Shown here: positions 44,824 to 58,205 of the stretch, one piece after another
How the letters are laid out: the number at the start of each line of letters is the position of its first letter
How positions within the stretch are numbered: position 1 is the stretch's first letter
DNA from: Epiperipatus broadwayi
Taxonomy: Eukaryota; Onychophora; Udeonychophora; Euonychophora; Peripatidae
Reading direction: 5' to 3'
Length of the DNA stretch: 64,000 bases
NCBI GenBank assembly: GCA_028023455.1
Contig: JAQFVV010000156.1
Span: 1,691,236 to 1,755,235 of the forward strand
The notes under the pieces: model-generated
The model's database searches: none
What the model was told of the DNA's origin: nothing
Seen by the model: the letters and a program-made list of their open reading frames with translations, nothing else
Translations under genes and position numbers: made by a program

Positions 44824-46660
44824 CTAAAACAAAACAAAAACAAAACATAAAAATTTTAACATACAAGTACTATAAATAAAAAAAAAAAAAATCATTATAC
44901 TAAAAAAAAAAAATTTTTAAATATTAATAAAAAAATTCATAATGTTCTTGCAGATTCAGACACTTAGATGTGATTTTTAAAAGAACCTAAAATATGATTT
45001 TTTATACTATCATTCCATTTTAAAATATGGCAATTTTCTCATTATTATAATTTCCTTTACAAATATCAAACTTTTTCCATTCACAACTTTGACACCATCC
45101 ATGTTAGATAAACACATTAATAATTATCACTAATCCTTTATTAGGTTACAGATTATCATATTCTTAGCACAGAATATAATCTTTAAAACCAGTTAAACAT
45201 ACAAGTGTCTGGTCTTCGGCTAAACATAAACACATAGTAATAACTCATTTTCATCTCTTTTTATGTACATTTTTTTAATGTACTTAAAACTTCTATTCCA
45301 CCACACATTCTTGAAACATATGAATAAAACATCTGAAAAAACAAACAAACAAATGACCCCTAAAATTTGTTTTATGCTGATCCAGCATTCTTCATTTGAT
45401 CCAAGTTAAATCTCATACTCATATCTTCATCATTTATTCAATATTTATCAATACCAAATTACTATACTTTTATTTATAAGTACCAAACTTTCTGCATTCA
45501 CAATTTTAACATCCACTGTAGATAAATACATTTACTAATCATTTCTAGGATAGAAATTATCATATCACTTATAATCCAGATAGAATCATTAAACACAATT
45601 AAAGATTATATTTACTCTTTAATTAAACATAGTTAATCTAATTGCATCTCTTTATTTCCAATATTTATTTTAAATATTCTCACAATATATAAAGGTAATT
45701 TTTTGATGAATGTTGTCTTTTGGAATAACAAAGTTCCAATTTAATATACAAAAAAAATATTTTTTTTATAAAATCATTTATATCAGTCTATTATAGGAGA
45801 CAACTAAAGATAGTTTTTGAAAAGTAGATTTACACCATGGCCAGGAGACTCTAACTTCTCTTATTTATCTATTATGGACAATGCAATTATCTATTTAACT
45901 GAAATAATCTTGGGGCCTTTATCTTTTAATCAAGAACAGCTAGATATTAATGTAATAAGATAGTAAATTGTAAATGATCTAGAAAAAAATCACATGTAAG
46001 GTGAATGAATAAAATAAAAGTTTGTCAGCTTGATATGGAGAACAGGATTAAACTTTGATAGATTTCATTCTGCAATAGATCAATAATGACTAAAAATGAT
46101 GATGATTAGAAGCTAGCACAGTGGCTATAATTATGCCATCTAAAAAAAATTGATTATATGGAATATCAAAAAAATATTCAAAACTTCTCTGCCAAGTTGC
46201 AGGCATGACAGGCTAATGCAAACTCATTGGTTTGCAAGATGGGTACCCCCCTCCCAATACAACAAATATAAAAAATTTACTTGCTCACTTAGTGATTCAC
46301 TTTTCTGTCAAATACACCTTAATAAAAAGATGATAAAAATGATATACTGATTAGATATTTACATCAGTTTTAATCCTTTTGAATTCTGATATTTTATATT
46401 GTTGGACGTGGTAGAAATTTTTGCAAATGTTCAATCTTTCATCTCTCTATAAAACCTTTATTTCAAAATTGGACTTTATTCACACCCAAAGGGATTTGCA
46501 AAATATACATATCAATTTCAAAATTTCAATCATAATACATAACACAATGATAGAATTACATAAAAGTAACATTGAGTATTTCTATTACATTTTTAAAATT
46601 ACAGTTTTCTCTGTTAATAACATATTAAATTCAGTTTTCCCTCTAAGGGTCATATCAACT
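44824..46660. other. Intron or intergenic DNA with a diverged tandem repeat
   Basis: No further exon was recognised. Two diverged direct copies lie at about 45060-45300 and 45465-45700 (blocks such as TTTCTGCATTCACAATTTTA against the first copy's TTTTTCCATTCACAACTTTG). They are about 400 bp apart, possibly a duplicated intronic segment. Confidence 0.45.
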
Positions 46661-46664
46661 GTCT

Positions 46665-49137
46665 AGACTAAATTTTATTACAAACCATCTTCCTCTCTCT
46701 TGATGAACAAATTTCAATTTATACATAATTTGTTTTAAACTTATCAAAAATGAACATTTACTTCCACTTATAACATGGCTGTTCAATTCATCAAGACAAA
46801 ATCATCTGAATAACTTCAAACCACAATACTTATTAATGACCATGTTTGGTCTGTCAACCATCTCTGTCAGAATATTATTGTCAGCTTTGAATTCATGTAT
46901 TGATTCCAAAATCATTTTTAATGGATCAATGTCCGTACCTTTTTCAAAAATCAGTCTATTCCTGAGAATCCAAATACTAAAGTTAATAAACGTTGCAAGT
47001 CTAATCCATCCAAAAATTCCTTTCTTGAAAGCCTTAATAAAATCCACACAGGCAGTCTCTTTGTTTGCAATGAAAGACTTTAAAATGTTGTGCAAATTAA
47101 CCCATGTTTCACATATTGATCTAAGTTCCACTGTTCCTTCTCATTTTCTACACATTGAACAGATAGGGTCCATACCATAGCTCTATCGATAGTGCAAGAA
47201 GGCAGCCATAGGCAAGACCCTGAGGTTGACCTTGATGAGAAAATCAACTAATCTAGGCTCCAATTTTAGTCACTTAGTCAACCTCGAGAACCTTAGAATT
47301 CGTATTGGAAGTATATTTTCAATATTTGGTTGTTAGGATTTATAGCATTATATGTGCTCCAATAATTTATCTTATTTTGAAATAGTGTTGAGGTGACACT
47401 GGTCTTAAAATTATCAAGTACCAGCTTCACCTATTGTTCGGTCCAGAGTTTACTCATTTTGGGAAGAGACCGATCCGTAGAAATATTTTCTTGTGGCGGG
47501 ATTGGACCTTCCATCTCTGGATTATTAGTAACAAGTTTGCATAAAATATTGTGCTTGCTTTGCACTAAAAACATCCTAATTGAGTGTAGATCTAATCCAT
47601 TTTGTTGTCTAGGTCTTTGCAGGAGGCTTAGGCTGATGACAGGAGCCTCCCCCCCCCCAATATAATTTCCTACATTGGGTTTCAACATTCCTTATGAAGG
47701 AAATATGTTATTTTTGAAATGTTATTTTTGAAAGCATGACTGCATTCATCAATGTTACTTTCCTGAATAAAGACAAGTAGACCTTTCTCAGGGAGGTGAC
47801 AAATTTTCCTATTTTAATTATTAAAACATCTTGGATTTCTTTCCTCATTTTAAAAGGGGGAAAAGTGAGATGAAATCCCAGGAACTTCTGAGAGGGAGCC
47901 TTAAACCTGTTAGGAATTTGCTTTCCAGTCCTAATTGACCATATGACCGATTTCTCCTCATTGACCCTTAGACTGAATTCTAATTTGAATCGGTCCAAGA
48001 GCTTTTCCAGCTTTGAGAACTCCTCCAGTGAAGAGAAACACCATCACATCATCCATATAGGAAATGTGATGGATGTTCTTCAGCAAAGGAATGGCTATCC
48101 CTTAAAGAGATGCCTCGATGCTTAACCAGGAAGGAATTCACATAAGCTGTAAATAGGATCACACTCAGAGGTGAGCCCCGTGGAATGGAAACATAGGGCT
48201 GAAAACCTGGAGAGACTCATCCATCCAGAGAGAGGAACACTTCATGATTTTGCAAAAGGTTCTCTATCATCTGGAAGTATGCTGGAGGTACTTTGAGTCC
48301 CTCCAAAACCCTCAAGAGTACATCAACTCTGATACAATCAAAGGCTGCAGCGAAGTCAAGCTGAACTGCAACTGGATGAGACATTTTTTTCATGCATACA
48401 TCTACCAAGAGGCAAAGTCAACTTACCGCATTAGCCATTGAACTCCCCCTCTTGGCAAAATGATATGCAGATAGCTGGGCTAAGATGTTATCTTGTATAT
48501 CTACCTTAACCAGGCCCTCAACTTCTTTATCATTAGAGGGATTATTGATATAGGCCTAAGATTCCCCAGGTCCTGAGAGCCCTCCAGCTTTTTGACCAAG
48601 GGAACCATAGCTATTGGGTTGATCCTTGGAAGTTTCCTGCTGCCATCAGCCAAAAAATCTGCCATTTCCTTTATAATGGGTGTTGTAAATGCACTCAGAT
48701 GAAATAAGAGGAATCTGGGAATTCCATGCAAACCAGGATGTGTCTTCTCAGGCATCAATTTAATCCTTTGAATAATCCTACATTCCGTAATTTTATGTGT
48801 TGGTGATTTCTCTACATTAAAAGTTTCTCTAGTAATCATTGTTAATGGAGGTTGGAACTTTTCAGCATAATAATCATGAATTTTGATAAGCATGAAAGTC
48901 TCAGCATATAGCTTGCCATCCATCTCAGTCACCTGCGGTGCCTTTGCATTCCTGCCAGAACCAAGGGCCCACCTAAGGTAGCCCCTAGTCCAACAGTGCT
49001 GGTGGTGAATAAATTTCCATGTCCTCTTGATTGAGAGGTACTTGGCAATTGCCCTCTGTGAAGCTTTATATCTTGATTTTAATTTGATGATTAAGTCAAT
49101 GTTTTGGGCTTCGAGAGGCAAACCAATCTATTTACTG
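46665..49137 (-). mobile_element. 5'-truncated LINE related to the one at 19.8 kb
   Basis: The minus-strand element starts abruptly after the endonuclease region at about 49137 and runs to about 46665 (TAATAAAAT near its 3' end). Order and motifs match ORF2 of the 19801-24182 LINE: a WTRGYLRWALG block, THPGLHGIPRFLLFHLSAF, NPIAMVPLVKKL, NLRPISIIPL, the RT core and the C-terminal tail. It is a distinct family in the same clade. No poly(A) or target duplication was recognised. Confidence 0.85.
46802..49121 (-). pseudogene. LINE ORF2 remnant (RT and C-terminal part)
   Basis: The first piece (49121-48501) covers the pre-RT and early RT. The next (48408-48217) has VAVQLDFAAAFDCIRVDVLL (motif A). 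Near 48130-48180 a shifted frame gives the 'RGSPL.VIL' motif B region, and a MDDV catalytic box lies near 48040. Later pieces (47998-47708; 47688-47431; 47131-46802) give SQKFLGFHLTFPP, RPRQQNGLDLHSI and the C-terminal WILRNRLIFEKGT. Many frameshifts, so inactive. Confidence 0.82.
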
Positions 49138-50690
49138 CTTATTTTACACTAAAACTCAATAAATTGGACTTGCCTTTTTTAAATTTAATTTTACAAATGA
49201 AAAATATTCTAAAAAATCATAATTGAACTTTCCAAATACTAAAAAAACAATGAGTTATAAACAAAAACAAAGGATATATATATCATATAACTATCACATA
49301 ACAGGCATACATCAAAGTGAAACTTTCAGAAAATAACTAAAAAAAAATTTTAAAAGTGACTAAATGAATGTGTATTTATTAAAAATCTATCGAATCCTGC
49401 TTTAAAATCTGATATTTGCTTTATATTTATTATAATATTTGAAAAGATTTTAATCTGAAAGATAATGACATTACATGTACCATAGTTTTATTTCCTATTT
49501 TAAAGTTAAATTCATTAACTTCTATTTTTAAAAATAAAACATAAAAAAATTAAATCAGAATATGAGTATTCTTTTTGTTTTAAATAATTATCAATCAATT
49601 AGTGTATAAAAATAATCAGAAATATTTAATAAGCAAGCAAAATTATAACTTTTTTATTCCAAAATTTTTTCATGAAAATGAGATTGACAAGAAGGAATGC
49701 CTTTTAAAATGTTTAATTTGGTCATAAACAATAAAGACAATTTACGTCTGCAAGCTATATCCATAACATACAGGTCTCTTCAGATTTTTTTTTTTTTTTA
49801 AATTAATAAATAAATAAAAGCAGACCTACAGAAACTGCATTTAAAAAAAATCCTGTTATTATCATTTACAATATGTAAAGTGCAGAACTGTTATGTCTTT
49901 TCTGAAGTAAACAAGCCATATTTCTTAAAGAAAGTGAGAGTAATATGCATATATCACTTAAAAAATAAATTTTTATAACTCTCTCCCTATATATGTATTA
50001 AATATATGTTAATTTGAGAAGTTTCTGCTTATTTGCCTGAAAACACCTGATCTGCATTAGATAACATCACACTGTTAGTAATGTTATATGTTATGTAGAT
50101 GTCACAGAACCAGGTTAAATTGCAATAACTTATAACATCATGCTGAATACAGTTTAATTTCAGATCTATGTATGATGCTTTCCATTTACATGATGAAATA
50201 ATTAGGATACTGTTTAATAATGATGATAACACTGGGTGGAGTTTATATGTCTTTATGAATATTTTGATGTTTGTCACTCTAATATAAAATTTCTTCACAC
50301 TAAATATTCACAGAAAATAAATATCAGTTATATATATATATTTTAATCTATAGTTTGCATGACCAAGAAAAAAAACTATCAGATTTTGTGTCAAAAAATG
50401 ACCAATTACTAATAATTATATTAATTCTTCTATTTTCAAACAAACTTTTTTAAAACACTTCCATTATGATAAGAAAATGGCAATTCTTAAATATTTTTTG
50501 ACTTTTCTTTCATTCTAATGTATACTATTATTCTAAATATATTGGCTAATAAAATAATTTTAAATCATATTTAATTTCAGCACAAAATTGTGTTGTTTAA
50601 ATTTTAAACACAAGTAATATATATATATTGGTACTTGAGAGTTTTCAATTAAACTAAGATGACTCCCCATATTTTTGATAAATGTACAGT
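49138..50690. other. Non-coding stretch, nothing recognised
   Basis: AT-rich flank of the truncated LINE. The minus-strand frame at 50029-50298 shows no motif and no convincing splice sites. Confidence 0.5.
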
Positions 50691-50699
50691 TTCAAGGAC

Positions 50700-51012
50700 C
50701 TATAATCTACCGAAGATATCTTAGTTGTTAAATTAAAACAAAATTAATAAATCGATTTCATTATTTTTTCTACTTATATTATAACGTGGGAAGAGTCAAA
50801 ACTCTCTTAACATTCTTGTACTTTGGTTCAGAGGGTCTATAATCTACTAAAGATATTAGTTGTTAAATTAAAAAAAAATTAATAAATTGATTGTTAAATT
50901 TTAAAAAAGGTATGAATCCTGATAAATTTCAATAAGAAGCTTTATTTCAATTTTTTTTTTTACTTATATTATAATGTAGGAAGCAACGAGATGCTCTTAA
51001 TATTGTTGTACT
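50700..51012 (+). repeat. Two-unit diverged tandem repeat
   Basis: Unit 1 (about 50700-50830) and unit 2 (about 50838-51012) share CTATAATCTAC, AGTTGTTAAATTAAAA, ACTTATATTATAA and TTGTACTTTGGTTCA in the same order. Unit 2 has an extra ~50 bp inside. Confidence 0.75.
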
Positions 51013-51235
51013 TTGGTTCAATTCAGCGCATTTCTTTGATAAATTGTCATAATAAAAATTTTGGGACTTTCCTGTTACAAAATGTTATGTAGTGGACTAT
51101 TTCCAAAAGGTACAGCATCCTGCCTTACCGAAAAATGTGTTAATGATCACGATATGATTACATGCTGCTGACATGAATAAAGTGTAAATATTGTATTTAT
51201 TTATTTTTTCATTTTTCTGTTAATAAGTTAATCCC

Positions 51236-51237
51236 GA

Positions 51238-51273
<36 letters not shown>

Positions 51274-51295
51274 CAATTCAATTTTCAATTCAATT

Positions 51296-51343
<48 letters not shown>

Positions 51344-51387
51344 CAATTCAATTTATAATAATAATAATAATAATAATCAATTCAATT

Positions 51388-51452
<65 letters not shown>
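51236..51452 (+). repeat. Compound (AAT)n microsatellite
   Basis: Four AAT arrays separated by CAATTCAATTTAT-type interruptions, which repeat with the arrays and so indicate higher-order expansion. Confidence 0.95.
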
Positions 51453-51455
<3 letters not shown>

Positions 51456-51459
51456 TTGT

Positions 51460-53590
51460 AATTAATTTTTCCACAATGATTTCTTTTTAAAAAATAACAG
51501 TAATAAAAAATAAAATGTATTATTAAATACGTTTCTTAGCAGGCATTTTTTTCATAAACACTTTTGGGGGCCCCTGAAACTGTAGATTTATCAAAAATAC
51601 AGGCTGTCATCTTGGTTTAGTTGAAAATTCACAAATACTATATTTTCTTTAACAGTTTTTTTTTTTTTAAATAATAATAAGAGGATAGAAATTTTTTTTA
51701 ATAATTTAAATGTTATAATCTAGATATATAATTCAAAATATGTTAGATAATATATTAGAAAGCTTAATGATAGTTATAATATTTTAAAAGTAATTTTTCA
51801 AAAAAATATGTAACATATAAATGTAAAAGATATAAATATAAAATTACTTGTAAAGCTTTCAAAATTAATTATTTTTAAAAGTACAATTAAAATTGAGTTT
51901 TAGTCATATGTAATTTCGTATAAATATTAAAAATTAATATTTAAAAAAACTATTGAAATAAATTACTTCAATTAAATTTTTTATACTTTAATTATATATA
52001 TATACTGAATGTTTGATTTATTGTGATAAATTATCTATATTTTATTTTAGATTTTTCTCTATCAATTTTATTGTTTGCTTTAAAACTTACATATTTTTTG
52101 TGTTGAGCATTAATTCAAAAAATTGATTTACTTAGTAGAAAAAATATTAATTGTTGCATGAAATCTACAGTTCATTGATCTGAGTGGAAGTAAAAAAAAT
52201 ATTTTTGCTTTGTGCATTAATTTAAAAAGTTAATTTAATTAATAAAACCATATTAATTGCTCCATGGTCTAGAATAGCAGCTACTAGCCTTGATCTTTAC
52301 TTAGCAGAATCTTGATTTGATATGAGCAGTTTTACATATGGATGTTACAGTACTATTAATTCAAATATCTTTTTAAATTGACGTAAAAATACCATCAAAC
52401 AGTAAAAAAAAACTTAACAATGAAAAAAGTACCACAGATAATATCATGTACCATGAAATAATTTTAAATTACATTTTTTAAAGCTAAGTAAAAAAAAACT
52501 TTAATATTTGTAAGTCTACGACCCTAGTTTATATATATTAAATGTGTAACAGTTCTGAAGAAAACTGTTGGACAACTGAAACTCAATTATATTTAAAAGC
52601 ATAAAAAAATAAAGTATTGCATTTTCATAGTATAAAACAATATATATATATTGTGCCCTTTTGTATGGGTCTCCATAAATTGTTATATCAATTTGTTAAA
52701 AAATTTTAAATTTAAGATATATTATAGCTATATGATGTTGATTTTATTTATAATAATCTTTCAAAAGTTTAACTAAAGTAAACTATGAATATTTGATGTG
52801 TGAAATTGTGCTAATATTTGAGGGAGACGTTTCAGTGAAAAAATGATAATATTATATGGTTGGGAAAACTGGCCATGATCAATACTGCATTAATAAGTTT
52901 TGTAAATAAATGTTTAAAGCTAAAAGTTTTAAAAAAAGACAAGTTAAAATTAAATGCATATATATTTATTGTTGATAAAGATTAATATTTAGTAAGTGAA
53001 TATAAATATTTTGTTATTAAAAGTATATAATAGAAGATTAATATTTGATTTTATAATATCGAATTATTATTTTAAAGTTGTTATAGTATATTATTTGTTT
53101 TAAAAAATATTTATTTTATAAAATCGAATTGTTAGTTTATTTTTAGATAATTACAAGCGTTTATATCTGTGTTGTAAGTCAGGTGACAGATAGACATATG
53201 TACACATATGCTTGTAAGTTTTTTTTTAGTAAAGTTATAAAACTGTTTTAAAATTCTATTATAAAATTTATAAATATTATATTGGCTATCACGAGATAAA
53301 AATAAAAATAATTAGTGTGAAATATTAAAACTGATTTTTAAAATACTGTTTAAAAATATAATGAATAAAAATAGACTTAGTTTGTTTAGAAAAATAGTCT
53401 TATAAAAGTTAAAAGTGAAATAAAGTAAAACATATATTTTTAAAAAAATGCTTAATGGATTTAAATAAATGATAAAATTAATTTAAGAATTAAATAATGT
53501 AATAAATAATAAATATTAAATAAGTCATTATTTATTTTTAATTTCGTATTGTTGGTAAGATATGTAAATAGGCTAGCAAGGTGATTGTTT
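51460..53590. other. AT-rich non-coding stretch
   Basis: No supported coding sequence, inverted repeat or transposon motif. Confidence 0.5.
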
Positions 53591-53596
53591 AATTAA

Positions 53597-53655
53597 CCAA
53601 TCAAGTGGGTAATTTATTCCGGTATAAAAACGGAGGTTCAATTGTTCAGGAGGGT
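53597..53655 (+). promoter_or_regulatory. Candidate RNA polymerase II promoter
   Basis: A CCAAT box (53597-53601, in AACCAATCAAG) lies about 22 bp before TATAAAAA (53623-53630). An initiator-like TTCAGG (53646-53651) lies 23 bases after the start of the TATA box. G/C-containing flanks (CCGGTATAAAAACGGAGG) stand out from the surroundings. No downstream coding exon was recognised, so the transcript could be a 5' UTR exon, a non-coding RNA or an LTR-type promoter. Confidence 0.4.
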
Positions 53656-53659
53656 GATT

Positions 53660-56600
53660 GTAATTTCTTTTAAGTGAAGTGTGCTATTAAATATAGCTAA
53701 GTAAAAAAATTATAGACGCTCTCGTAATAGTTTCTTAATTTATAAGAGAGTAGTTTTAAATAATTTTATAAAAGTTTACCGTTTAATATGCAGTGCTAAT
53801 TTATTTATAGTTCCCTATTGATCGTCTCTATCAAGGCTCAATTTTACTATCAAATAATCATGAAAATATCGTATAATGATAAAATGTGTTGGAAACCTTA
53901 TATTAAAAATATAGTGAACGCTGGATTAACTAAGAGAATTACTAGTTGGATAAAAATAATATATTGGACATTATATGAATTTAAAAGTTGATTATAATTA
54001 ATTTTTTTTATAAACAAATATTTTAAAGAAAGATAAATACTTCTTTATGAAGAAAGTATTTTTAAATTATATATTTTAATATATCTTTTGGTAAAGATAT
54101 GGAAGTTAATAATAATTGCAGAAATACTTGCCTTATTAAGTCTTTGTTATTTAAAAGACTAGAGGTTGATAGATTTTTAAAAAAAACTGATAATTCGGAA
54201 ATTTAATTGATAAATAAATACCTATAAAAAACGTTATAATATTTAAATTCTATATGCTGGTTATATAGAAAATTTTAAAAAATGTTTTGCTGAATATTTA
54301 AAGAAATGCGCACAGAAGTATACGTGGATATCCAAGTCAATTTTTATAAAACTTAGATTAAACATTTAACTATTGATTAATACTAGGAAGATAATAACTT
54401 TTAAATAAATCCGGATCCTATAAACTGTTTTAATTATTATTTTGTTTCTTTATGGTGGAACTTATTTTATCTTATTTTTTTAAAAAAAAAAACGTTTTCC
54501 ATTTATTTCATAAAAACTGTTTAAACACGTGATGTACCGGAAAAGGATGTGATGTTGGTAAAATGTTGTGCCTAGGAAAAAAGAACAATTGTGGGTGGAA
54601 AGAAGACACCGTTGGATTTTATGTAACATATTTTGTTTTCTTAACTAACATAGATATTTAATTATTTATTGATCTATTAGAGATAAGAGAGGTACATTTT
54701 AAAAGTAACTACATAATAATATAACACTTAATTTTATAAAGTTTATTTTTTTTATATAATTTTACAACACGTAATATTTTAAGAATAATTGTTGAGTATA
54801 AATGTGATATTATTTTTGTAAAACTATAATCCTGGAGGACATCGTTTGGCTGATTATAAGTTGGAGTATCATTTGTGGTAATAATTATATAATATTAATA
54901 ATTTAATGTATTTTGCTTTGTTTTCTTTAGATAAACCAAATATTATTTGATTGTTGAGTGAATGTATAAATATTTAAAGAACATACACGCATAATATTAT
55001 CAATAATAGTTTTATTTTAATAAGCATACTTTATTTTATAATATAAATTTATTACAACGTAATAAGAGTTATCCAGAAATAATTATATGATTCTTTCGTG
55101 AATAAACTTTAATGTTTCTGTTACAATATTAGGAATTTGATTTATTATATTAGTATGAGTCATTTATATTTATTTCCAAGTTAGTAAGAATTAAAAAAAA
55201 TATATCTATATTTTATTTTATTTTTATTAGACAAGTTAAATTAATTTTATATAGAAATTTATATTTGTTTGAAGGGTTTATCATATATAGATGATGAGAT
55301 ATAAGAGAGTTTGGATAGCCATTTTTTTTAAAAATTGGTAAGCTGATACTGAAGTTAAATAAGATTAGAATGATACTTGAAGATAAGATTTATTAAGAGG
55401 GAATAGGAATAACAAGTAGAAAAGAATAGTAGTTTAAATGGAAAAGAATCATAGAATTTTATTTTAATATAATAACTTTATAAAAATTGGTAATTTATAA
55501 ATAAAAATTTTGTCTTCACAAAATTGTTGAATAATTTTAAAATATTATTTTAAGAAAAGAACATATATGTATTGCATATTTTGGTAAGACATATATTATG
55601 AAATTACATCAGAATGAAGTAAATAATTATGTAATCAATAAAAGTCACATAATATTACAAAGTTATATCAATCTATACATTAGTTGATATTTAGTTAATG
55701 CTAATAATAAATGTAATACATAATAGTTACATTATAATAGAAATAGCTATAATACTTAAATGGAGTAGCATTTTTTAATTGTTAAAGTTTGTTTATTTTA
55801 CACGTGCTACATAAGTGATATTTTACATAAAAGCCTTCTATTGTACTAAGTGATTATAAATGATATCTAATAAAATATAAGTTCATAAACTCAATTAAAT
55901 GTTACTGATAAAACATTTAAGAAATGTATGGATTATTTATTTTGGATTATAGAAATAACAACAATGTAAGAATCTTGTATTATTATTATTTTTCTTATTT
56001 TTATTTATCTTGATTTCCATTTGTAATATAAATAATGTATATAAGTTGTTTATTAAAGTTGATGTAAATAAATTTGTTTAAGTTGTTTTTTAAAAGTGTG
56101 TCGAATTCATTATTTTGCACCACAGCATTTGACAACAGATAATTTGAATAAAACATAATATTTGCACAATATGAATTAAATTATTATTTTTTTTTAAAAA
56201 AAGAAATACAGTATTTTCTTAATATGATTTATAGAAATTCATTGACATTAACATATTATGTTATAATGGTCACAAAAATAATTATAATGCACAATATAAG
56301 AGTATAATATTATTTATTGCCACATATTATTAAATTATAAGATTTTATTATATTCTCAATTAAGATACTATATGAAGATGAAAGACATGTAGATGATTTA
56401 CTTGTTTTCTTAATGATTGGTAGTATAACAAAATAGATAAGGTTAACTTATACACTAGAGATTATTATTATTAGTTATTTATTATTATTATAAGTTAAGT
56501 GTAGTTAGGTCTGATATTAAATCCCTTATCATGCCTATCTGCAAGAAGTATTATTACTTTAAGATAATTAAAAGAACCTGAGATTATTTAGTTATATTTC

Positions 56601-57240
56601 TTTGATAAAAGATTGAGATTTATTTATTACTATTATTGAAGTTAGTTAATTTTTATAAAAGACATGGGAGTGCTATAGATGTATTAATGAGATAATAAAG
56701 AGGTAATAGTATTCTTATGCCATTGAGATAATGTCTTAGAAGACATAGGCTCAATGTAAATTCATATTACCACTTGTAACTTCACTTCATAGTCTCATGA
56801 TTTAATAAATACTTATTTAATTAGTGCATGATATTGAACTATATTAATTTTCTGTTAGTTGTACTAAATCTGATAAGATATAGTATTATAAAAATACATT
56901 AATAATAGTTATACATATTTTAGTCGAGCATAACAATTTAATTGAGCTAGTCATATTTTAAGTTATATTATATATTTCTGGAAGTGAGGGTACAATATAT
57001 ATATATATATGTTATTGTTCATTTATATTAGCATAACTAATAAATTAAATGAATTATATAATATTCCTGTTTCCCTTTAATAATGCAATGCACACAAAAG
57101 TATCTCCAGTAGCCATGTATAAAGAGAAAACAATAGCATCTTTGGCTGCTGAGAGATGAAAGCTTGTTTTTCCTCCTTTGCTTTATCTAATAATAGCAAA
57201 CTACCCAATTATAGTCAATAAATGGATGGTTAGCTGGATT
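53660..57240. other. Long AT-rich stretch without recognised genes
   Basis: Very low in GC, with stops in all frames. A slightly richer patch at about 56095-56150 (GTGTGTCGAATTC ... CACCACAGCATTTGACAAC) has no assignable role. Possibly intron or decayed repeats. Confidence 0.5.
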
Positions 57241-57244
57241 AGCT

Positions 57245-58205
57245 GAAATAATTGGTACTTAAGAATTAATCCAGATACTAATGTTCATTTTAAAGAACTT
57301 AAAAGTTTAGAATTTGTCTGAAGGTTGTGATGATGGTATAATAGATGTGATAATATGTTGGACTATTTCCATCATCTATCAATAAATTATAAATGTATAG
57401 AAATTTTTACAATTTATTTAAACTTTTCAAATACAAACAACTTGTTAGTAATAACAAACAAATAGACAACATAGATTTGTAATTACACAATGTTGCAAGT
57501 CATATTATTCTCTATTCTTCAGGTATTGCTGGCCTGACAAGTGACAGAATTCACATAGGAATGAAACTTACACCTTTAGATTCTCAAATATCGAATTTAA
57601 GGCAAATGCTCTAATCAACTGAGCTACTCTGTTGGGCCAGCAACATCTGAAGAAGAATGGAGAATAATACTATTCAAAACATTATGTAATTACTAACATG
57701 TGTTGTCTATTTGTTTTAGTTACTAACAAGTTTTTTGTATTTGAAAAGTTTAAATAAAGTTTAAAATTTTCTATACACTCACCATTTACAGAAATAGTCC
57801 AATGTATTGTCACATTTGAAAGTTTAGATCCCCTAAATTGTGTACATTTAATAATTATTTTAATAAAATTGTTTTTTTTTTTTTATTATTTCTTATGGAT
57901 CTCTTCTGTTTATTTTAAGAAAGGATTGATTTCCTTAGTTTAAATTAAATTAAGGAAAGAAATAATCATTTAAATTTCCAGGCTCAAAAATATGCATATG
58001 TGATAGAAAAATTGGCATTTAAATGTCTTCTTAGCATGAGTCTACATATGCTTTAGAAGATAATCTTTAGCATGATAAAAACAAAGTCACAGTTTTGAAA
58101 TGACTAATGATGATCATTATTATAAGTTTTAATATTAGATTCTAAACTTTTAAGTTCTTTAAAACAAACATTGGTGTCCGAACTAATCCTTAAGTATAAA
58201 GTATT
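57245..58205. mobile_element. Foldback element with tRNA-like centre
   Basis: Nested inverted repeats. Outer arms lie at about 57245-57315 and 58140-58205 (TTTTAAAGAACTTAAAAGTT and its complement). Inner arms of ~185 bp lie at 57350-57534 and 57635-57810, sharing AAACTTTTCAAATACAAA, ACTTGTTAGTAA and AACAAATAGACAAC. The ~100-bp loop is a tRNA-like sequence on the minus strand. No ORF. It may be a non-autonomous DNA transposon that captured a SINE, or a SINE duplicated in inverted orientation. Confidence 0.7.
57526..57643 (-). repeat. tRNA-like core of the foldback
   Basis: The minus strand reads GGCCCAACAGAGTAGCTCAG, then TTGATTAGAGCA, a canonical A box/D arm. A B-box-like AGTTTCATTCC follows at 57558-57568, and GGCC pairs the ends. 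The anticodon arm is degenerate and a 3' extension (GTGAATTCTGTC) is present. It is therefore a tRNA-derived SINE head, not a working tRNA gene. Confidence 0.6.

Noticed and set aside
53560-56110. Solo LTR spanning the promoter-like patch
   Set aside because: No TG...CA ends, target duplication or second copy could be found by eye; kept only as an alternative for the promoter.
57526-57643. Functional tRNA gene
   Set aside because: A and B boxes are recognisable, but the anticodon arm does not fold and the sequence has a long 3' extension. It is a SINE-type relic.
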